Assembly: GCA_023213395.1 (NCBI GenBank) | Contig: CM041465.1 | Location: forward strand, 152,589,741-152,653,740 | Source: Cycas panzhihuaensis | Lineage: Eukaryota > Cycadophyta | DNA length: 64,000 bases | Direction of reading: 5' to 3' | In this document: positions 32,616 through 43,972 of the stretch, in pieces | Layout: each line of letters begins with the position of its first letter | How positions within the stretch are numbered: position 1 is the stretch's first letter | Translations under genes and position numbers: made by a program | The notes under the pieces: generated by a model | What the model saw: only the letters and a program-made list of their open reading frames with translations | Database searches by the model: none | Told to the model about the DNA's origin: nothing

Positions 32616-34399
32616 ATGACGAGCGCTAGGCCAGATCCAGTGAGTGGATCCTACAAAACCTAGCCCATCTCGTAATTTGAAATGTACTGCTTTTTGTGTT
32701 GTGTTTTTTATATAGATTTTTAGGTCCCGTATAGGCAAGAAATGACCTCTCGAAGTCTGAATTGGACCCAGAAAGAAGCGGGACTGGGGCATTAGGCAGT
32801 GCTAGTCCTAGTGGGCCCTATTGGGCCCACCAAAAGAATTTTTTTTTTAGATTTTTGGCAGGAAAACCCCCCTCTTTGGGGGGGTGCCATTCACACTGCG
32901 GCAAAGATCGCGATGCCATGATCTTTGCCACGGGGCCCCGATCACCGTGGGATCCAGGATAAACTATGTGGTACCGCGAAGTTGGCGTGGTGTGAAGGTA
33001 GGATTATTTAAAAAATGAGACAGGGGGCTGTAGGGCCCCAAAACTTGATCAACTGGAGCTAAAAGATAGGCTAGGAGATAGAGAGCAAGCGTAGGTCAAG
33101 TTCTGATCCGTTTTGTGGCGTTTGCAGGCTATGATCGCGGTGGAGAACCGCGAGAACATAGATATGGCTATGTTGAGTTTTATAGAGATGATGACCAGGG
33201 AGGATAAGGGGGTCCTACAGAGATGTGGCCTATTGAAGGCCATGAGGATGCCTCAGCACATGTCAGACCAGTGGCTATTAATCAATATTGTGCCGCATTG
33301 GGACCGGAGGAGGCACGTTTTCCACCTACCTCAGGTGGGAGATATAACAGTAATACCTGGGGACATTCAGAGAATACTGGGAGTACTAGCGATGGGGAGG
33401 GCAGTGGCACTAGGAGAGTTGCTTAGCAATGAGGCAGCACATAGGGAGGCAGTGACATTTTTCATAGAACAGCATAGATGGGAGAGGAGGGGGATACCCC
33501 TACAGACTATGGTTATGTCCAGAGTTCCTCATATGAGGAAGTTGATCACACTATGTGTTCTATTCTAGATCTCCCAGAAACAGAACTATAGAGACATACT
33601 GGGTGGTTGGATGGACGCAGTGCACCAATGTGAGGCAGGCAAGAGGATGGACTAGGCCACCCTGATAGCGGCGAATCTCATCGCACAGCTAGACGCCATC
33701 AGAGTAGCGGGCAGAGGAGGACTCTCATACAACACGTTGTTACAGTGTTGGTTCTTTGATCACTTTGGATCAGTGGCACTGGTAGGGGGACCACACCCTA
33801 TCGTAGAGTGGGCCTCGATGGTCCATAGATGGCAGACGAGGCTTAGAGGGATCGAGGACCAGGCACATGTCCATCATTCGGTGGAGGCCACATCACTAGA
33901 CCTCCTCACCCTGACAGACTATACAGCACATCCATATAGGTTGGTGAGGTGGGATAGTGATAATGAGGCAGGAGAAGCAGGAGTGCCCCCAGGAGACGAT
34001 GAGGGCGGTGATGGAGGTGATGGGGCCAGCCCATCATGACCTATAGGAGAGGCAGGTCCATCGGGGATAGCAGGTCAAGGAGCAGGGCCATATGGGACTG
34101 CCGACGAAGAGGTAGGCCCATCAGGGGCTATAGAGGCGAGTAGGGGGCCAGTGACACGACCCCGCAGGCTACTGATCGTCAGGATATCCAGAGAGGTGGT
34201 AGTTGCACCAGCCATAGAGAGGACGGACACCCTGGCTGTCGAGGCGATGGCAAAGGAAGTACCCAAGGAGGAGGAGGTACCTGCAGCTGGCGGAGTAGCA
34301 GAGGGAGAGGCTGTCGCATGAGTTAAGGAGCCGGCAGCTACACCAGGTGAGACATGACCATTTCCCGTCATCGTTTGATTGCCAGATATATACATAGTT
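32616..34399 (+). pseudogene. Antisense PMD-like gene, Tat-3 copy, 3'-truncated
   Basis: Exon 1 (32616-32639) encodes MTSARPDP, with donor GTGAGT at 32640. The TTTGCAG acceptor ends at 33127. Exon 2 (33128-34346) is the best preserved: AMIAVENRENIDMAMLSFIE, VLQRCGLLK, INIVPHWDRR, HVFHLPQVGD, DIQRILGV, NYRDILGGWMD, LLQCWFFDHFGSV, HHSVEATSLDLLTL and an acidic Gly/Asp tail. Its phase-1 donor GGTGAGAC is at 34347. Stops are TAG at 33566 (CAG to TAG) and near 33652 (TGG to TAG), plus a TGA at 34037. Exon 3 is missing because the element breaks off at 34399. The residue pattern resembles the plant mobile domain of MAIN/MAIL-like proteins. Confidence 0.75.
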
Positions 34400-35101
34400 A
34401 TTTTACAACTCATTTTAGAGGCTATTATGAGAATCTTATGACTTGGATTTGCTATTAGAATGATGCCCTAGAAAAGGAGGCCATTAAAAAATTGTGTGAT
34501 TATTTTTTTGGCTGTAGTTATATAAGGTGTTATGTTAGATGTTTTTTTTAAGGTTGTTATATGTTACGATGGGCTATAGAGTGAAATATACAAGGTTTTA
34601 GAATATAAAGAGGCCCTACCTCTTTATTATCCTTAATTCCTCCTTATTATTATTTTCTATCGTTCAATAGAAAATAATAATAATTCCTCATTATTATTAC
34701 TTTCTATCGTTCATGATCTTCCTCAACATAGAATGAGTATTGCATTTCAAACATCTAGTGATTTTCACATTAGCCATAATTTAGTGTAATAAATAGCTAG
34801 ATCAATAAAAAAATAATGCCAATTTTATACAATATGCCTTGCTTTGGACATGGACATGTAAAAATATTATTAAAAGTAAAAAGGGCATTCAAAATGCATT
34901 TGATAGCAGAAAATCGTGGGTGTGGCATTGACGATGAGCAGTTGTGTGTGTCCAACAATGTGAGAATGCCCATCAAATCACACAACTTTTATATAACCAC
35001 GTCAACCCCATAAACATCTTCCGCTCTCCTTAATTCTGAACTTATCAAATCCACTTGGACTATAGATTTAGAAGTGGGTTGCATTCTGCAACCTGTAAAG
35101 T
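34400..35101. other. AT-rich flank with a hairpin / direct repeat
   Basis: Unrelated to the Tat family. No protein-coding signal. It contains the structure at 34638-34714 and an imperfect inverted pair GGGCATTC (34882) / GAATGCCC (about 34962). Confidence 0.4.
34638..34714. repeat. 17-bp perfect hairpin flanked by a direct repeat
   Basis: Arms 34644-34660 and 34667-34683 are perfect reverse complements around the loop CGTTCA. The left arm plus loop (TCCTCCTTATTATTATTTTC...) is repeated almost exactly at 34684-34714 as a direct copy. It could be a cruciform, or the edge of a small foldback element. Confidence 0.7.
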
Positions 35102-35173
35102 GCCTTCATAGCTCAGTAGTAGAGTGTCAGTCTTGTAAACTGAAGGTCTATAGTTCGATCCTGCATGGAGGCA
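35102..35173 (+). tRNA. tRNA-Thr(TGT), probably decayed
   Basis: The 72 bases fold as a tRNA. The acceptor GCCTTCA/TGGAGGC is paired with one wobble, the D stem GCTC/GAGT has one G-T pair, and the anticodon stem TCAGT/ACTGA is perfect around loop CTTGTAA (anticodon TGT). The T loop is TTCGATC. The T stem TATAG/CTGCA has an A-C mismatch and a T-G pair, consistent with CG-to-TA decay. The internal A and B promoter boxes are recognisable. No CCA is encoded, as expected in a nucleus. A weak gene or a pseudogene. Confidence 0.8.
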
Positions 35174-35520
35174 GAAACACAACTCTTGATATCCTTCCTA
35201 GTTTTGGTTTGAGGTACACGATGAATTCTGAAGAAATATTGGTGGCTTTTATTCGTTTTCTTTACTTTTGAGCACCCACAAATCATAGGAGGTGCGTTGT
35301 AGCGCTTTGAGCGTTGGAAACATTTTTCACAGGAGTACCTCTGGTTAACTTAATGCACATCATACTATACAATGCTCTCCTAAGAATGAGCTTGAAAGAT
35401 TGGTGTATCTCGGTAGTAAAAGCCAACAAAGCTCTTCTCTAAAGCTGCCAAAATAATTAAGGTAACGTTATCTGATAAATGGCAGATGCCACGTGACTAC
35501 ATGTTACCGTAGGAGAGTAT
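35174..35520. other. Spacer between the two tRNA-Thr remnants
   Basis: No coding frame or repeat recognised. There is no obvious poly(A) or SINE tail after the first tRNA. Confidence 0.4.
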
Positions 35521-35593
35521 TCCTTAATTGAGAGTTAAACTCAAGACCTCCCACTTACTAAATGGGTGCTCTAACCAACTGAGCTATCGAAGC
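35521..35593 (-). tRNA. tRNA-Thr(AGT)-like pseudogene
   Basis: On the minus strand, GCTTCGATAGCTCAGTTGG starts a tRNA-Thr form with anticodon stem CCCAT/GTGGG around TTAGTAA (anticodon AGT), variable loop AGGTC and T arm TTGAG/CTCAA. The 3' acceptor strand TTAAGGA pairs poorly with GCTTCGA, so the gene is very likely dead. It faces the other tRNA-Thr 350 bp away. Confidence 0.75.
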
Positions 35594-38500
35594 TGACGTC
35601 AGTGCTAGTGCCATCTGATAGTCTGTGGAGTAAAAGAATATCAGAATTATTTATTGATTAAGATAATGGAAATTGTGATGCGTTGCTGGAAACACAACCC
35701 GGATTTATGTTTATGATAACGTTCACGCCATCTAATGGTTGTTGTCATCCTCTAATCTTTTAGGACAACGTCCTCCCCCTTGAATTTTATGAACATACTC
35801 ATAAATTATGTCTTGTTGGAAGCACGACACAGTCCCGTCTCAACTCGTTGAATGAAATTAGTACCATTTACTCATTGTCAATATCAACAATCAAATAATT
35901 TACTAAGCGTCTTCATACAAACTTTAGATCAAGGAACAAACAAAGTAAGAGCCTTTATGCCTTATTTGATTTATCTTTCATATTTTACTTGATTGATTTA
36001 GCTAAGAAAAAAATAATAAGAAATATATTAATCTATTTAAGGAGAATATACAAGATAAATTGATGCAATAAAAAAAGTTGAACACCCTTATAAAATAAAC
36101 ATTGTTGTTCTTTATAAATACTCTTACCTTGCTATATTTCAATATAACTAGTGACCATATATACACATAAATATTCATTCATCACATATAAGAATAATAT
36201 TCCTTGTAGACAAAAAATTTATTTCTTTCTTCTAGGGTTTATCTTGACTTTAAATATTTCATTTTATTAAAAGAATAAAATCTCATTATTAAATAAACAT
36301 TTTGGCAACCATGCTAGGGATCACATCGTTATTATTATTGCTTTTTTCTTTGCACTCTCGTATAATATGGTGAGTGATTTTAATCAAGGCAAGCTACTAA
36401 AGAAGCCTTAAGAAAGATGCACGTGGTAATAAGTTTCAAATAGAACAAGGAAAGGAGTTAATGAAAAGAAAATGACTCATACTAGGAAGTCCTTAGTAAG
36501 CTTACTCGAGATGTAACTTATATGAGAGGGATGTGGCTCATATGACTTGACCTAAAACCCAAGGTAAAAGGCCTAAATTAGAGAAGGAAGTTTGATGATT
36601 TCCTCATGAGAAATCATGTGCCTCATGGATGCGAATGCGTGGTTACAGGGCGTGAAGAAGGATAGAAGGTTGAGTACTAAAGATAAAATAAGGGGAAGTA
36701 GACAAGGATTACATAAAAAGTATTAAGCTACATAGTTGAGCTACTAATCAATCAACAAACAAATTGAGAAAAAAAAGAACAATCAAGCTAAACTATCACT
36801 AATCTAAATGTAAGTAGTTAAAGTATAAGAGAAAGATAAAACCTAACTATACAAGTCCCTTAGATGAAGTAAATAACACTAAAGTAAGGCTTCAAGACTA
36901 AGAGAGATGTTAGGGTATAAATGCCTTAATTACTATCAAGATCCTACAAATATAATCTAGGATCTATTTCCCCTAATGGTATTGAACTTACCTCTGCCAA
37001 CCTACTAATTACACATGCTCATTGATGTAAACCAATAGAAAGGGAGGGTTGATGAGAAGAAAGATGAAAAATAATTGAACCATAGGTTAATGATCTACTC
37101 GTGGGATATGGAGGAGAGTTTCTCGCCTTAATGTCCCATTTATAAGTGTGAAAAGCTTGGGGATGCCCACATCTAATTCTAGATTGTATTAACTTTTTAG
37201 AGGTAAATGAGGTGAGAAGAAACCACTCTTAATAACTTAAATGATGCTCACTCAACTCTCTTGATTGTATGTAATGGAAATAGTTACCCATCACTAGGTC
37301 ACTCAAAACATAGCAAGATAACCCAAACATCAAGTATAAGATCAACATGATGGTTGGAGATGAAACCCAACTTATTACTAACTGACCTTTCTTCTAGAAA
37401 GGTAAGAACCTAATCTAAAATATTGAAGAACAATGTAGCATACACTAAGTATAAACTAATATGTAATTTTATTTTTGGATACACACATCATAAAATCTTA
37501 ATTAAATGCAAGAACCTACAAACCATGGGTCTAGGGACTTACAACTATACACTTAATCCTCATCTTAATATAAGTCTTATAAGTAGGAACATCTATTAAC
37601 TTAATTTGGTTATCCTTTTTAAAGTTTTTGTGAGCTAATTAAACTGAAAGTGAAAGGAAGAGAGAGAAAAAACATATGAAATGATGTGTACACAAGTAAT
37701 CAACACTTTTTCTTTTGCACTTTTAGGAATAAAAAGACAAGAAAGAGGAGAAGTGATTTTGTTTCCTTTTCAAGGTAAAATGAAGTGAAAATCAAGTTCA
37801 TTTACTTTCTCTTTTAGTGAGATTTTAAGCACAAAATAATTAAAGAAAAATGGAGGGAAGCAACACCTTTAAGCACACTTTTAAAATTTTCTTTCACTTT
37901 TTGTTTCTTACCTTTATTTTTACCATGCAAGGTAAAACCAAGTACTAAGAGTGCTTGTTAGTTATTAGTCAAACCTAAGAAATATTCAATAGTATTTCTA
38001 CTTGTTATATTATATTACAATAGAAAAAAAGATTGTAGCTTAAATGAGAATTCCTAAAAGTACCTTTGAAAGTAAAATCAAATTTATACAGAGAGGCTCA
38101 TACTTATACAGAAATAGATAATACCTCCCCTGCCCCATATGCAATTTTACTTTCTAGGAATAATGCTTGAGGCTCCAAGTTGATTTCTTCTTATCACCTA
38201 CAACTAAAAAGTTTATGAAGTGATCTTCAATCTATAATATTAACTAAGAAAGAAAGCATCATAATATTGATAAATTATTCAAAGCAAACTATAAGTTTTT
38301 AAATTAAAATTATCCACTGTGGACCTTGTTAACTAGAAGGCCTTAAATATGGTGAATCACCAACACAAATGAGACTTAAATAATCTGAAGGCTCTCCTAA
38401 ACCTTAATGAGCACATTTGTCGTAAGAAAACAATAGTTAGAGAAGTAAAATAAACTATAAATGGAGAACAATTAAATAGAAGTAAGCAAATAAGACATCA

Positions 38501-38830
38501 CACAAAAGAGAAAAGGATTGGAGCCAAAATCAATGGTCAAATTTATACACCATAGATGGAAATCACCATAGAATTACCTCAAACTTAGGCAAATGACTTA
38601 ATCTTCTAGGTTCTAGCTATCCACCACTTAATAGCAATATCATCTTCCTCCAAGATGACTATCCAATAAGTGACTCAAAGTCACAAATTATGATAGCACT
38701 TGGGTGTAAATTTTAGTAATATTTTGTTACAAAAATTACCCTCTCTTCTAAGTGAAATAGGAGGCCTATTCATGGACTATTAAGAGGTGGTATATGGGCT
38801 ATTGGTTCATTGAAAATCATAGGTAAAGAC
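35594..38830. other. AT-rich DNA without recognised genes
   Basis: Over 3 kb with stops in all frames and no motif of a known transposon protein. I see nothing I can name. It may be unique intergenic DNA or very old repeats. Confidence 0.4.
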
Positions 38831-39252
38831 TATTAGATATGTTGAACACTTTGCAAGTGTTACATGGTCCTAAGGGGGTTTGTGGCCCCAGTGAGGTTTA
38901 AGGTGAGCCCCCGAGAAAATTTTTTGGGTGTCTTATGGGGGTATTTGTTAGCCCGTGGTTTATGCCCATTGTATTGTAAAACCACAAGGTGGTATCTTGT
39001 AATGTTGTGTGTGTATATTATTATGTAATGACACATGTAATATGATATAGTTGTGGATGAGTCAAGGAGAAGAGTAGAGGTTCATTCATCTTTATAATTC
39101 TTTAGTTGTTGCTTAGATTAATAAAAGGTCTATCCTTAGACCTGAATCTTGTAGTGTTCTTTGCTAAGTGCTTGATTTGTTTATGTTATTTATTCTTTGC
39201 ATGGTTTAGAGTTCTATTATCACATTTCTTCTGTAGTTATATTTTCTCTTCA
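38831..39252 (+). repeat. 5' LTR of copia-1
   Basis: 422 bp from TATTAGATATG (decayed TGTTAG) to TCTCTTCA. It matches the 3' LTR over its whole length except for about 75 bp of GC-rich sequence present only in the 3' copy. Confidence 0.88.
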
Positions 39253-39254
39253 GT

Positions 39255-39266
39255 TGGTATCAGAGC
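39255..39266 (+). promoter_or_regulatory. Primer-binding site of copia-1
   Basis: TGGTATCAGAGC, the complement of the initiator-Met tRNA 3' end, two bases after the LTR. Standard for plant copia elements. Confidence 0.93.
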
Positions 39267-39317
39267 TAAGGGTTTTAGTTCTATGGGAATACATTTGGTA
39301 AATGGGAGGCTTATGTA

Positions 39318-40190
39318 GTGAACTTGAGTGCAAAGATCATGGAAAGTATTATAAAGATGGAGATTGAAAAGTTTAATAACCAGAACTTTGAGCTATGGAA
39401 GCTAAAAATAGAAGATATCCTCATCGAGAAGGATCGGTGGATCGTTGTAGGAGGAACAAAGCCTACAACTATGGGTGATGAAGATTGGAAGAAACTTGAT
39501 TAAAATGTAATCAGTTCGATAAGGCTATGCCTTTTAGACATAATGTTATTGAATATTGCCACAGAGTCTATGACCAAAGATCTGTGGAGATAGTTAGAGG
39601 CTTTATATCAGACAAAGTTCCTTATTAATAAGTTATTTCTTTAGAAAAAGTTGTATTCACTCAGGATGAGTGATGGGGATGTTGTTGCAGATCATCTCAT
39701 TACATTTAACACCATGGTGAGCCAACTTATTTTAGTTGGGGTAACAATGTTTGAAGAAGACAAGTGTATTACCTTGTTATGTTTGCTTCCTGATTCCTAG
39801 GATAGTATTGTGATAACGATTAACAGCATGACTCCTGCCACCCTAAAATTTGATGATGTTGTTGTTGCTTTGTTATCAGAAGAGACAAGGCGAAAATCTT
39901 CTAAGGATTATTTGAAAGAAGTATTAGAAGTGAGAGGTCGAATGTTGGATTGCGACCAACAAAGGCCTAGGAACAGACGACTAAAATCCAGAGGAAAATC
40001 TAAATCTCCAGGTAGAGGACCTTTGGTATGCTAGAGATATAGGAAGGTTAGCCACATGAAGAGCTAGTGTCAAGTCAAGTTTGACAAGGGAAAGTCACCT
40101 GAATCTACTTCTTCTATAGTAACAAAATCCTCTAATGAAGCTGATGGCGATGTGTATTTGGCAACCTCAGGTAAGTTGTTAAATATTAAG
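39318..40190 (+). pseudogene. gag of copia-1
   Basis: Shows IEKFNNQNFELWKLKIEDIL, the usual UBN2-type N-terminal gag pattern, followed after stops by EEDKCITLLCLLPDS- and EETRRKSSKDYL-like blocks. A decayed zinc knuckle follows near 40030 (first Cys, GH-like SHM and last Cys visible). Stops at 39501 and 40032 split it. It shares its frame with protease and the first half of integrase. Confidence 0.85.
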
Positions 40191-41760
40191 TCTTAGTTAA
40201 TTGACTCCAGTGCTTCACTTTATGTCACTTCCCATAGGGACTAGTTTTGTGAATACAAAAGGATTGATGGAGGTGAGGTATTTCTTAGGAATCATTATCC
40301 ATATAAAATTGTGGGTTGTGGAAAGGTAAAGGTTTGATTTAGGAATGGAAGAGTTAAAACTATCCCTGATGTGAGTCATATTCCTAGTTTAGCTATGAGT
40401 CAGTTGTTTATCAGTCAATTGGGTAATGCAGGAATATAAGTGATCTTCAATAAAGACAATTGTAAAATGGTTCAAGGAGAATTTGTACTAGCAAGAGGGG
40501 TCTAATTTGGAATGCTATACAAGCTTGATGTAAGTATGGTGTGTGTTAGAAGTTATAGTCCAATTATTATAGAAAGTGGCAATAACAAAGGTAGGACTTA
40601 AATATCACTTACTAGTAAATCTATATTGTGGCATTAGAGATTGGGCCATATTGGAGAGAAAGTCCTCCATGATTTATTCTCCAAAGATATGGCAAAATAC
40701 ATCTCTAGAATTTATTGCTCCTTTGATTTTGATTTCTGTGAGTATTATAATGGCAAATAGAATCGAGTCAATTTTTGTTCAAGCAATGATGTTTTTGGAC
40801 ATGTTAATGTACCCTCATTAGGTGGGTCCAAATACTTTGTCTCATTTATAGATGATTTCTTAGGAAAGACATGGTAGTACTTTCTCAACCAAAAATCTGA
40901 AGTCTTCAATAAATTCAAAGAATTCAAGGCCTTGGTCAAGAATCAGAGTAATAGGTAGATCAAGGTACTAAGGACTGATAATAGAGGTGAGTTTTGCTCA
41001 AAGGAATTTGAGTAGTTCTATAAATAGTGTGGGATAGTAAGGCAAAATATAATTCTCTATACTCCACAGGGTTGCTAAAAGTATGAATAGGACCTTGTTG
41101 GAGAGATTGAGGAGTATGCTTAGTGTTGTTGGATTAGAGAAGAAATTTTGGGTGGAGGCTGTGATGATAGGAAGGTACTTGATAAACAATTCATCGATAA
41201 CTACCTTAGTATATAAAATCCCTGAAGAAGTATGGTCTGGTAAGAAACCATCTCTTGGCCATCTTAGAGTGTTTGGTTATGAAGCTTTTGAATATGTTCC
41301 TAAATAGCAAAGGACTAAGCTTGATTTCAAAGCACAAAAGACTATCTTCATTGGCTATGGTGATGGTGTTAAAGGATATAAACTTTATAACCTTGAAACA
41401 TAAAAGGTTATATATAGTTGTGATGTTATCTTTAGAGAGGAGTTCAAGTCTCTAAAGCAGCATGAAGAACCAAAGAAGGATGAAGAACCAAAGGAGGAAC
41501 ACTCTAAGAAGGTAAAATTTGAAGTAAATGATGAAGATTCTATATCAGAATATGAGTAAGCTAAAGAGGAAGAACCAACTATAGAGGTAGCTCAACCTCA
41601 AGAACCCCATATCTTGAGGAGATCAACTCGTGAGAGAAGACAGCCTGATAGGTATATTCCTAAAGACTTTCATTGCTCCTCTTTTTTATTTACTACAGAT
41701 GGTAATTTAAGTACTATTTAGGAGGCTCTAGAGTCAAAAGAGAGCTAACTCTAGATGAAG
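40191..41760 (+). pseudogene. Protease and integrase of copia-1
   Basis: The protease active site reads LIDSSASLYVTS (DSG changed to DSS). Integrase has the zinc-binding H-x3-H of HxRLGHIGEKVLHDLFSK, a core with FIDDF and LRTDNRGEF, then, one frame over from 41083, MNRTLLERLRSMLSVVGLEK, FWVEAVMIGRYLINNSS and RVFGYEAFEYVPK. A Glu/Lys-rich linker (41455-41640) leads to RRSTRERRQPDRY before RT. Several TAG stops replace Trp and Gln codons. Confidence 0.85.
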
Positions 41761-43290
41761 GCCATGTAGGAAGAAATGATGGCCTTAAATAAAAGTAATA
41801 CGTAGGATTTGATGGATCTGCCTGATGGCAAAAAACTTGTTGATAATAAATGGATCTTTAAGAAGAAGTTTCAAGCAAATGATACTGTGGAAAAGTACAA
41901 GGCCTATTTGGTAGCAAAGGGCTACTCCCAGGTTAAGGGAATAAATTTTAGTGAAGTATTTTCTCCTATTGTAAAAGTTGTTTCAATTAGATTTTTGTGG
42001 GCTGTAGCAACTTCCTATGACCTTGAGGTGGATTAAATTGATGTGAAGACTACATTTCTTCACAGTGACCTCGAGGAAGAAATTTATATATTGCAACCTA
42101 AAGGGTTTAAAATTGCAGGGAAGAAGAATATGGTATGTGGGCTAAAGAAGTAATTATACAGCTTGAAATAATCACCAGGGATGTGGTATCAGAAGTTTGA
42201 TTCACATATGTTAGTAGATGGCTTTGTGTATAGTAAAATAGATCATTACATTTATTATAAGTAGGTTGGTGATTATTTTGTTATTCTGGCTTTATATATT
42301 GATGATATACTTTTAGTTTATAATAATAAAGGGACGAACGAACTTGTGAAAGACCAACTAGCATATCACTTTGAGATGAAGGACCTTGGTGCTACACATT
42401 TTATTTTAGGCATTGAGATTAAAAGGGATAGGAGAAACAAGAAGATTTGGCTTAACCAAAGATGGTACATTGAGATAATATTACAGCAATTCATGTTGCA
42501 AGATAGTAAACTAGTTAATGTTCCTCTTCCTACTAGTTTACAACTATTAGCTAAACAATGCCCAAAGACTCACCAAGATGTTGAAGACATGGCATTTGTC
42601 CCTTATGCTAGTGCTGTTGGTATCCTAACATATGTGATGGTTTATACTCGACTAGACATTGCCCATGCAGTGGGAGTAGTTAGCAAGTATATGTCAAACC
42701 CAGGCAGGAAGCATTGGGTGGTTGTGAAAAGGACTTTTAGGTATCTGCGAGGCACATCAAACTATGGAATTTGCTATCAAGGAGATCCCATGGAGTGTAG
42801 GATAGTGAACTTGAGAGGTTTTGTTGATGTTGATTGGGCTGGAGATTTTGACAGTAGAAGATCTACAAGCAGGTATGTTTTTACCCTTTGTGGTGGCACA
42901 TTTAACTGGATGAATAAAAGATAACAAGTTGTAATACTTTTTAGCATAGAAGTAGAGTATATGGAAGCTACTCATGTGTATAAGGAAGTGATTTGGTTAT
43001 AGATATTATGCACAGATATTGGCTTTAAGTAGGATATTGTGAGGATAGATTGTGATAGTCAAAGTGCAATCTACCTAACAAAGAACCCTATTTATCATGC
43101 TCGGTCGAAGCATATTAATATGTGGTTCTATTTTGTGAGGGAAATGGTTCAAGATCACAAGGTGGATTTATAGAAGATTGTTATATAAGAGAATGCTTCA
43201 TACTCATTGACTAAGATTGTTAGCACAGAAAAATTTAAATGGTGTAGAATTGTAACAGGTGTTTATGATTTTGGCATTCAATAGTTATGT
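41761..43290 (+). pseudogene. Reverse transcriptase and RNase H of copia-1
   Basis: RT shows KLVDNKWIFKKKFQANDTVE, YLVAKGYSQVKGINFSEVFS and the catalytic YIDDILL (about 42298). Then come EMKDLGATHFILGIEI, a DIAHAVGVVSKYMSNPG block, RYLRGTS and DVDWAGDFDSRRSTS. RNase H ends with IEVEYMEATHV, IDCDSQSAIYL and NPIYHARSKHI. All are in one frame, broken only by single stops, so the element is degraded but alignable. Confidence 0.9.
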
Positions 43291-43318
43291 ATGCAGGTTT
43301 TCTTATAAAGTGTTCAAC

Positions 43319-43329
43319 AAGTGGGAGAT
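43319..43329 (+). promoter_or_regulatory. Polypurine tract of copia-1
   Basis: AAGTGGGAGAT immediately before the 3' LTR TGTTAGATATG, the common copia arrangement. Confidence 0.85.
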
Positions 43330-43826
43330 TGTTAGATATGTTTAACACTTTGCAAGTGTTACATGGGTATAGGCATTACACCCAAGCCCCTTTGTGGGGG
43401 TCCTAAGGCCTGTTGTAGGGCCATCGGTTGGGAGGTTTGGGGGGCCAGCAGCCCCCCAAGTGGGAGTTCAAGGGAAGGAGCCCCCGAGAAAATTTTTTTA
43501 GGTGTCTTATAGGGGTCTTTATTAGCCTGTGGTTTATGTCTATTGTATTGTAAAACTACAAGGTAGTATCTTGTAATGTTGTATCTATATATTCTTATGT
43601 AATGACACATGCAATATGATATGGTCATGGATGAGTTGAGGAGAATAGTAGGAGTTCACTCATCTATGTAATTCTTTAGTTGTTGCTTAGATTAATTAAA
43701 AGTCTATGCTTAAACATGAATCTCTTGGTGTTCTTTATTGAGTGCTTGATTTGTTTATATTATTTATTCTTTGCATGGTTTAAAGTTCTATTATCACATT
43801 GCTTCTACATTTATATTTTCTCTCCA
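43330..43826 (+). repeat. 3' LTR of copia-1
   Basis: 497 bp from TGTTAGATATG to TCTCTCCA. It is longer than the 5' LTR by about 75 bp that include a G/C palindrome at 43437-43459. Confidence 0.88.
43437..43459. repeat. GC-rich perfect inverted repeat in the 3' LTR
   Basis: TTGGGGGGC / GCCCCCCAA with a 5-base spacer. Absent from the 5' LTR. Confidence 0.75.
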
Positions 43827-43948
43827 ATGCCAATGGTATTAATTATTAGGTTTGGAGGGGTGATGGTAAAAATTTAATGTTAGTTTAGTGGAGAATTAAA
43901 TGGGATTTTATCCATGGATAGATGGGCCATTATTTTTCAAAAAATAAA

Positions 43949-43972
43949 GGGTAAAACCACATGGTTTTACCC
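43949..43972. repeat. 10-bp perfect inverted repeat
   Basis: GGGTAAAACC and GGTTTTACCC around ACAT. It lies in AT-rich DNA right of copia-1; no downstream gene suggests a function. Confidence 0.7.

Larger units (their letters stand above)
31062..34399 (-). mobile_element. Tat-3, 3' remnant of another Tat copy
   Basis: It is collinear with 36-3400 of Tat-1 (3' UTR, aRH, PMD gene) and closer to it than to Tat-2. The match stops at 34399 inside the second intron of the PMD gene; beyond lies unrelated AT-rich DNA. Everything upstream (integrase to 5' LTR) is missing. Confidence 0.85.
38831..43826 (+). mobile_element. Copia-1, full-length Ty1/copia retrotransposon
   Basis: 5' LTR 38831-39252, initiator-Met PBS, gag, protease, integrase, RT, RNase H, PPT, 3' LTR 43330-43826: the classic copia order on the + strand. 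About 5 kb. No matching target duplication is visible (AAGAC on the left, ATGCC on the right). All domains are present but broken by many stops, mostly TAG, and one frameshift. Confidence 0.92.

Noticed and set aside
34918-34990. A possible small nucleolar RNA (GATGAG followed by short stems)
   Set aside because: The C and D boxes are not convincing and no guide pairing can be argued from the sequence.
34400-38830. Possible CRISPR-like or other prokaryotic repeat arrays, and host genes, in the TE-poor gap
   Set aside because: No regular spacing of repeats and no supported frame; the sequence is plant nuclear in character.
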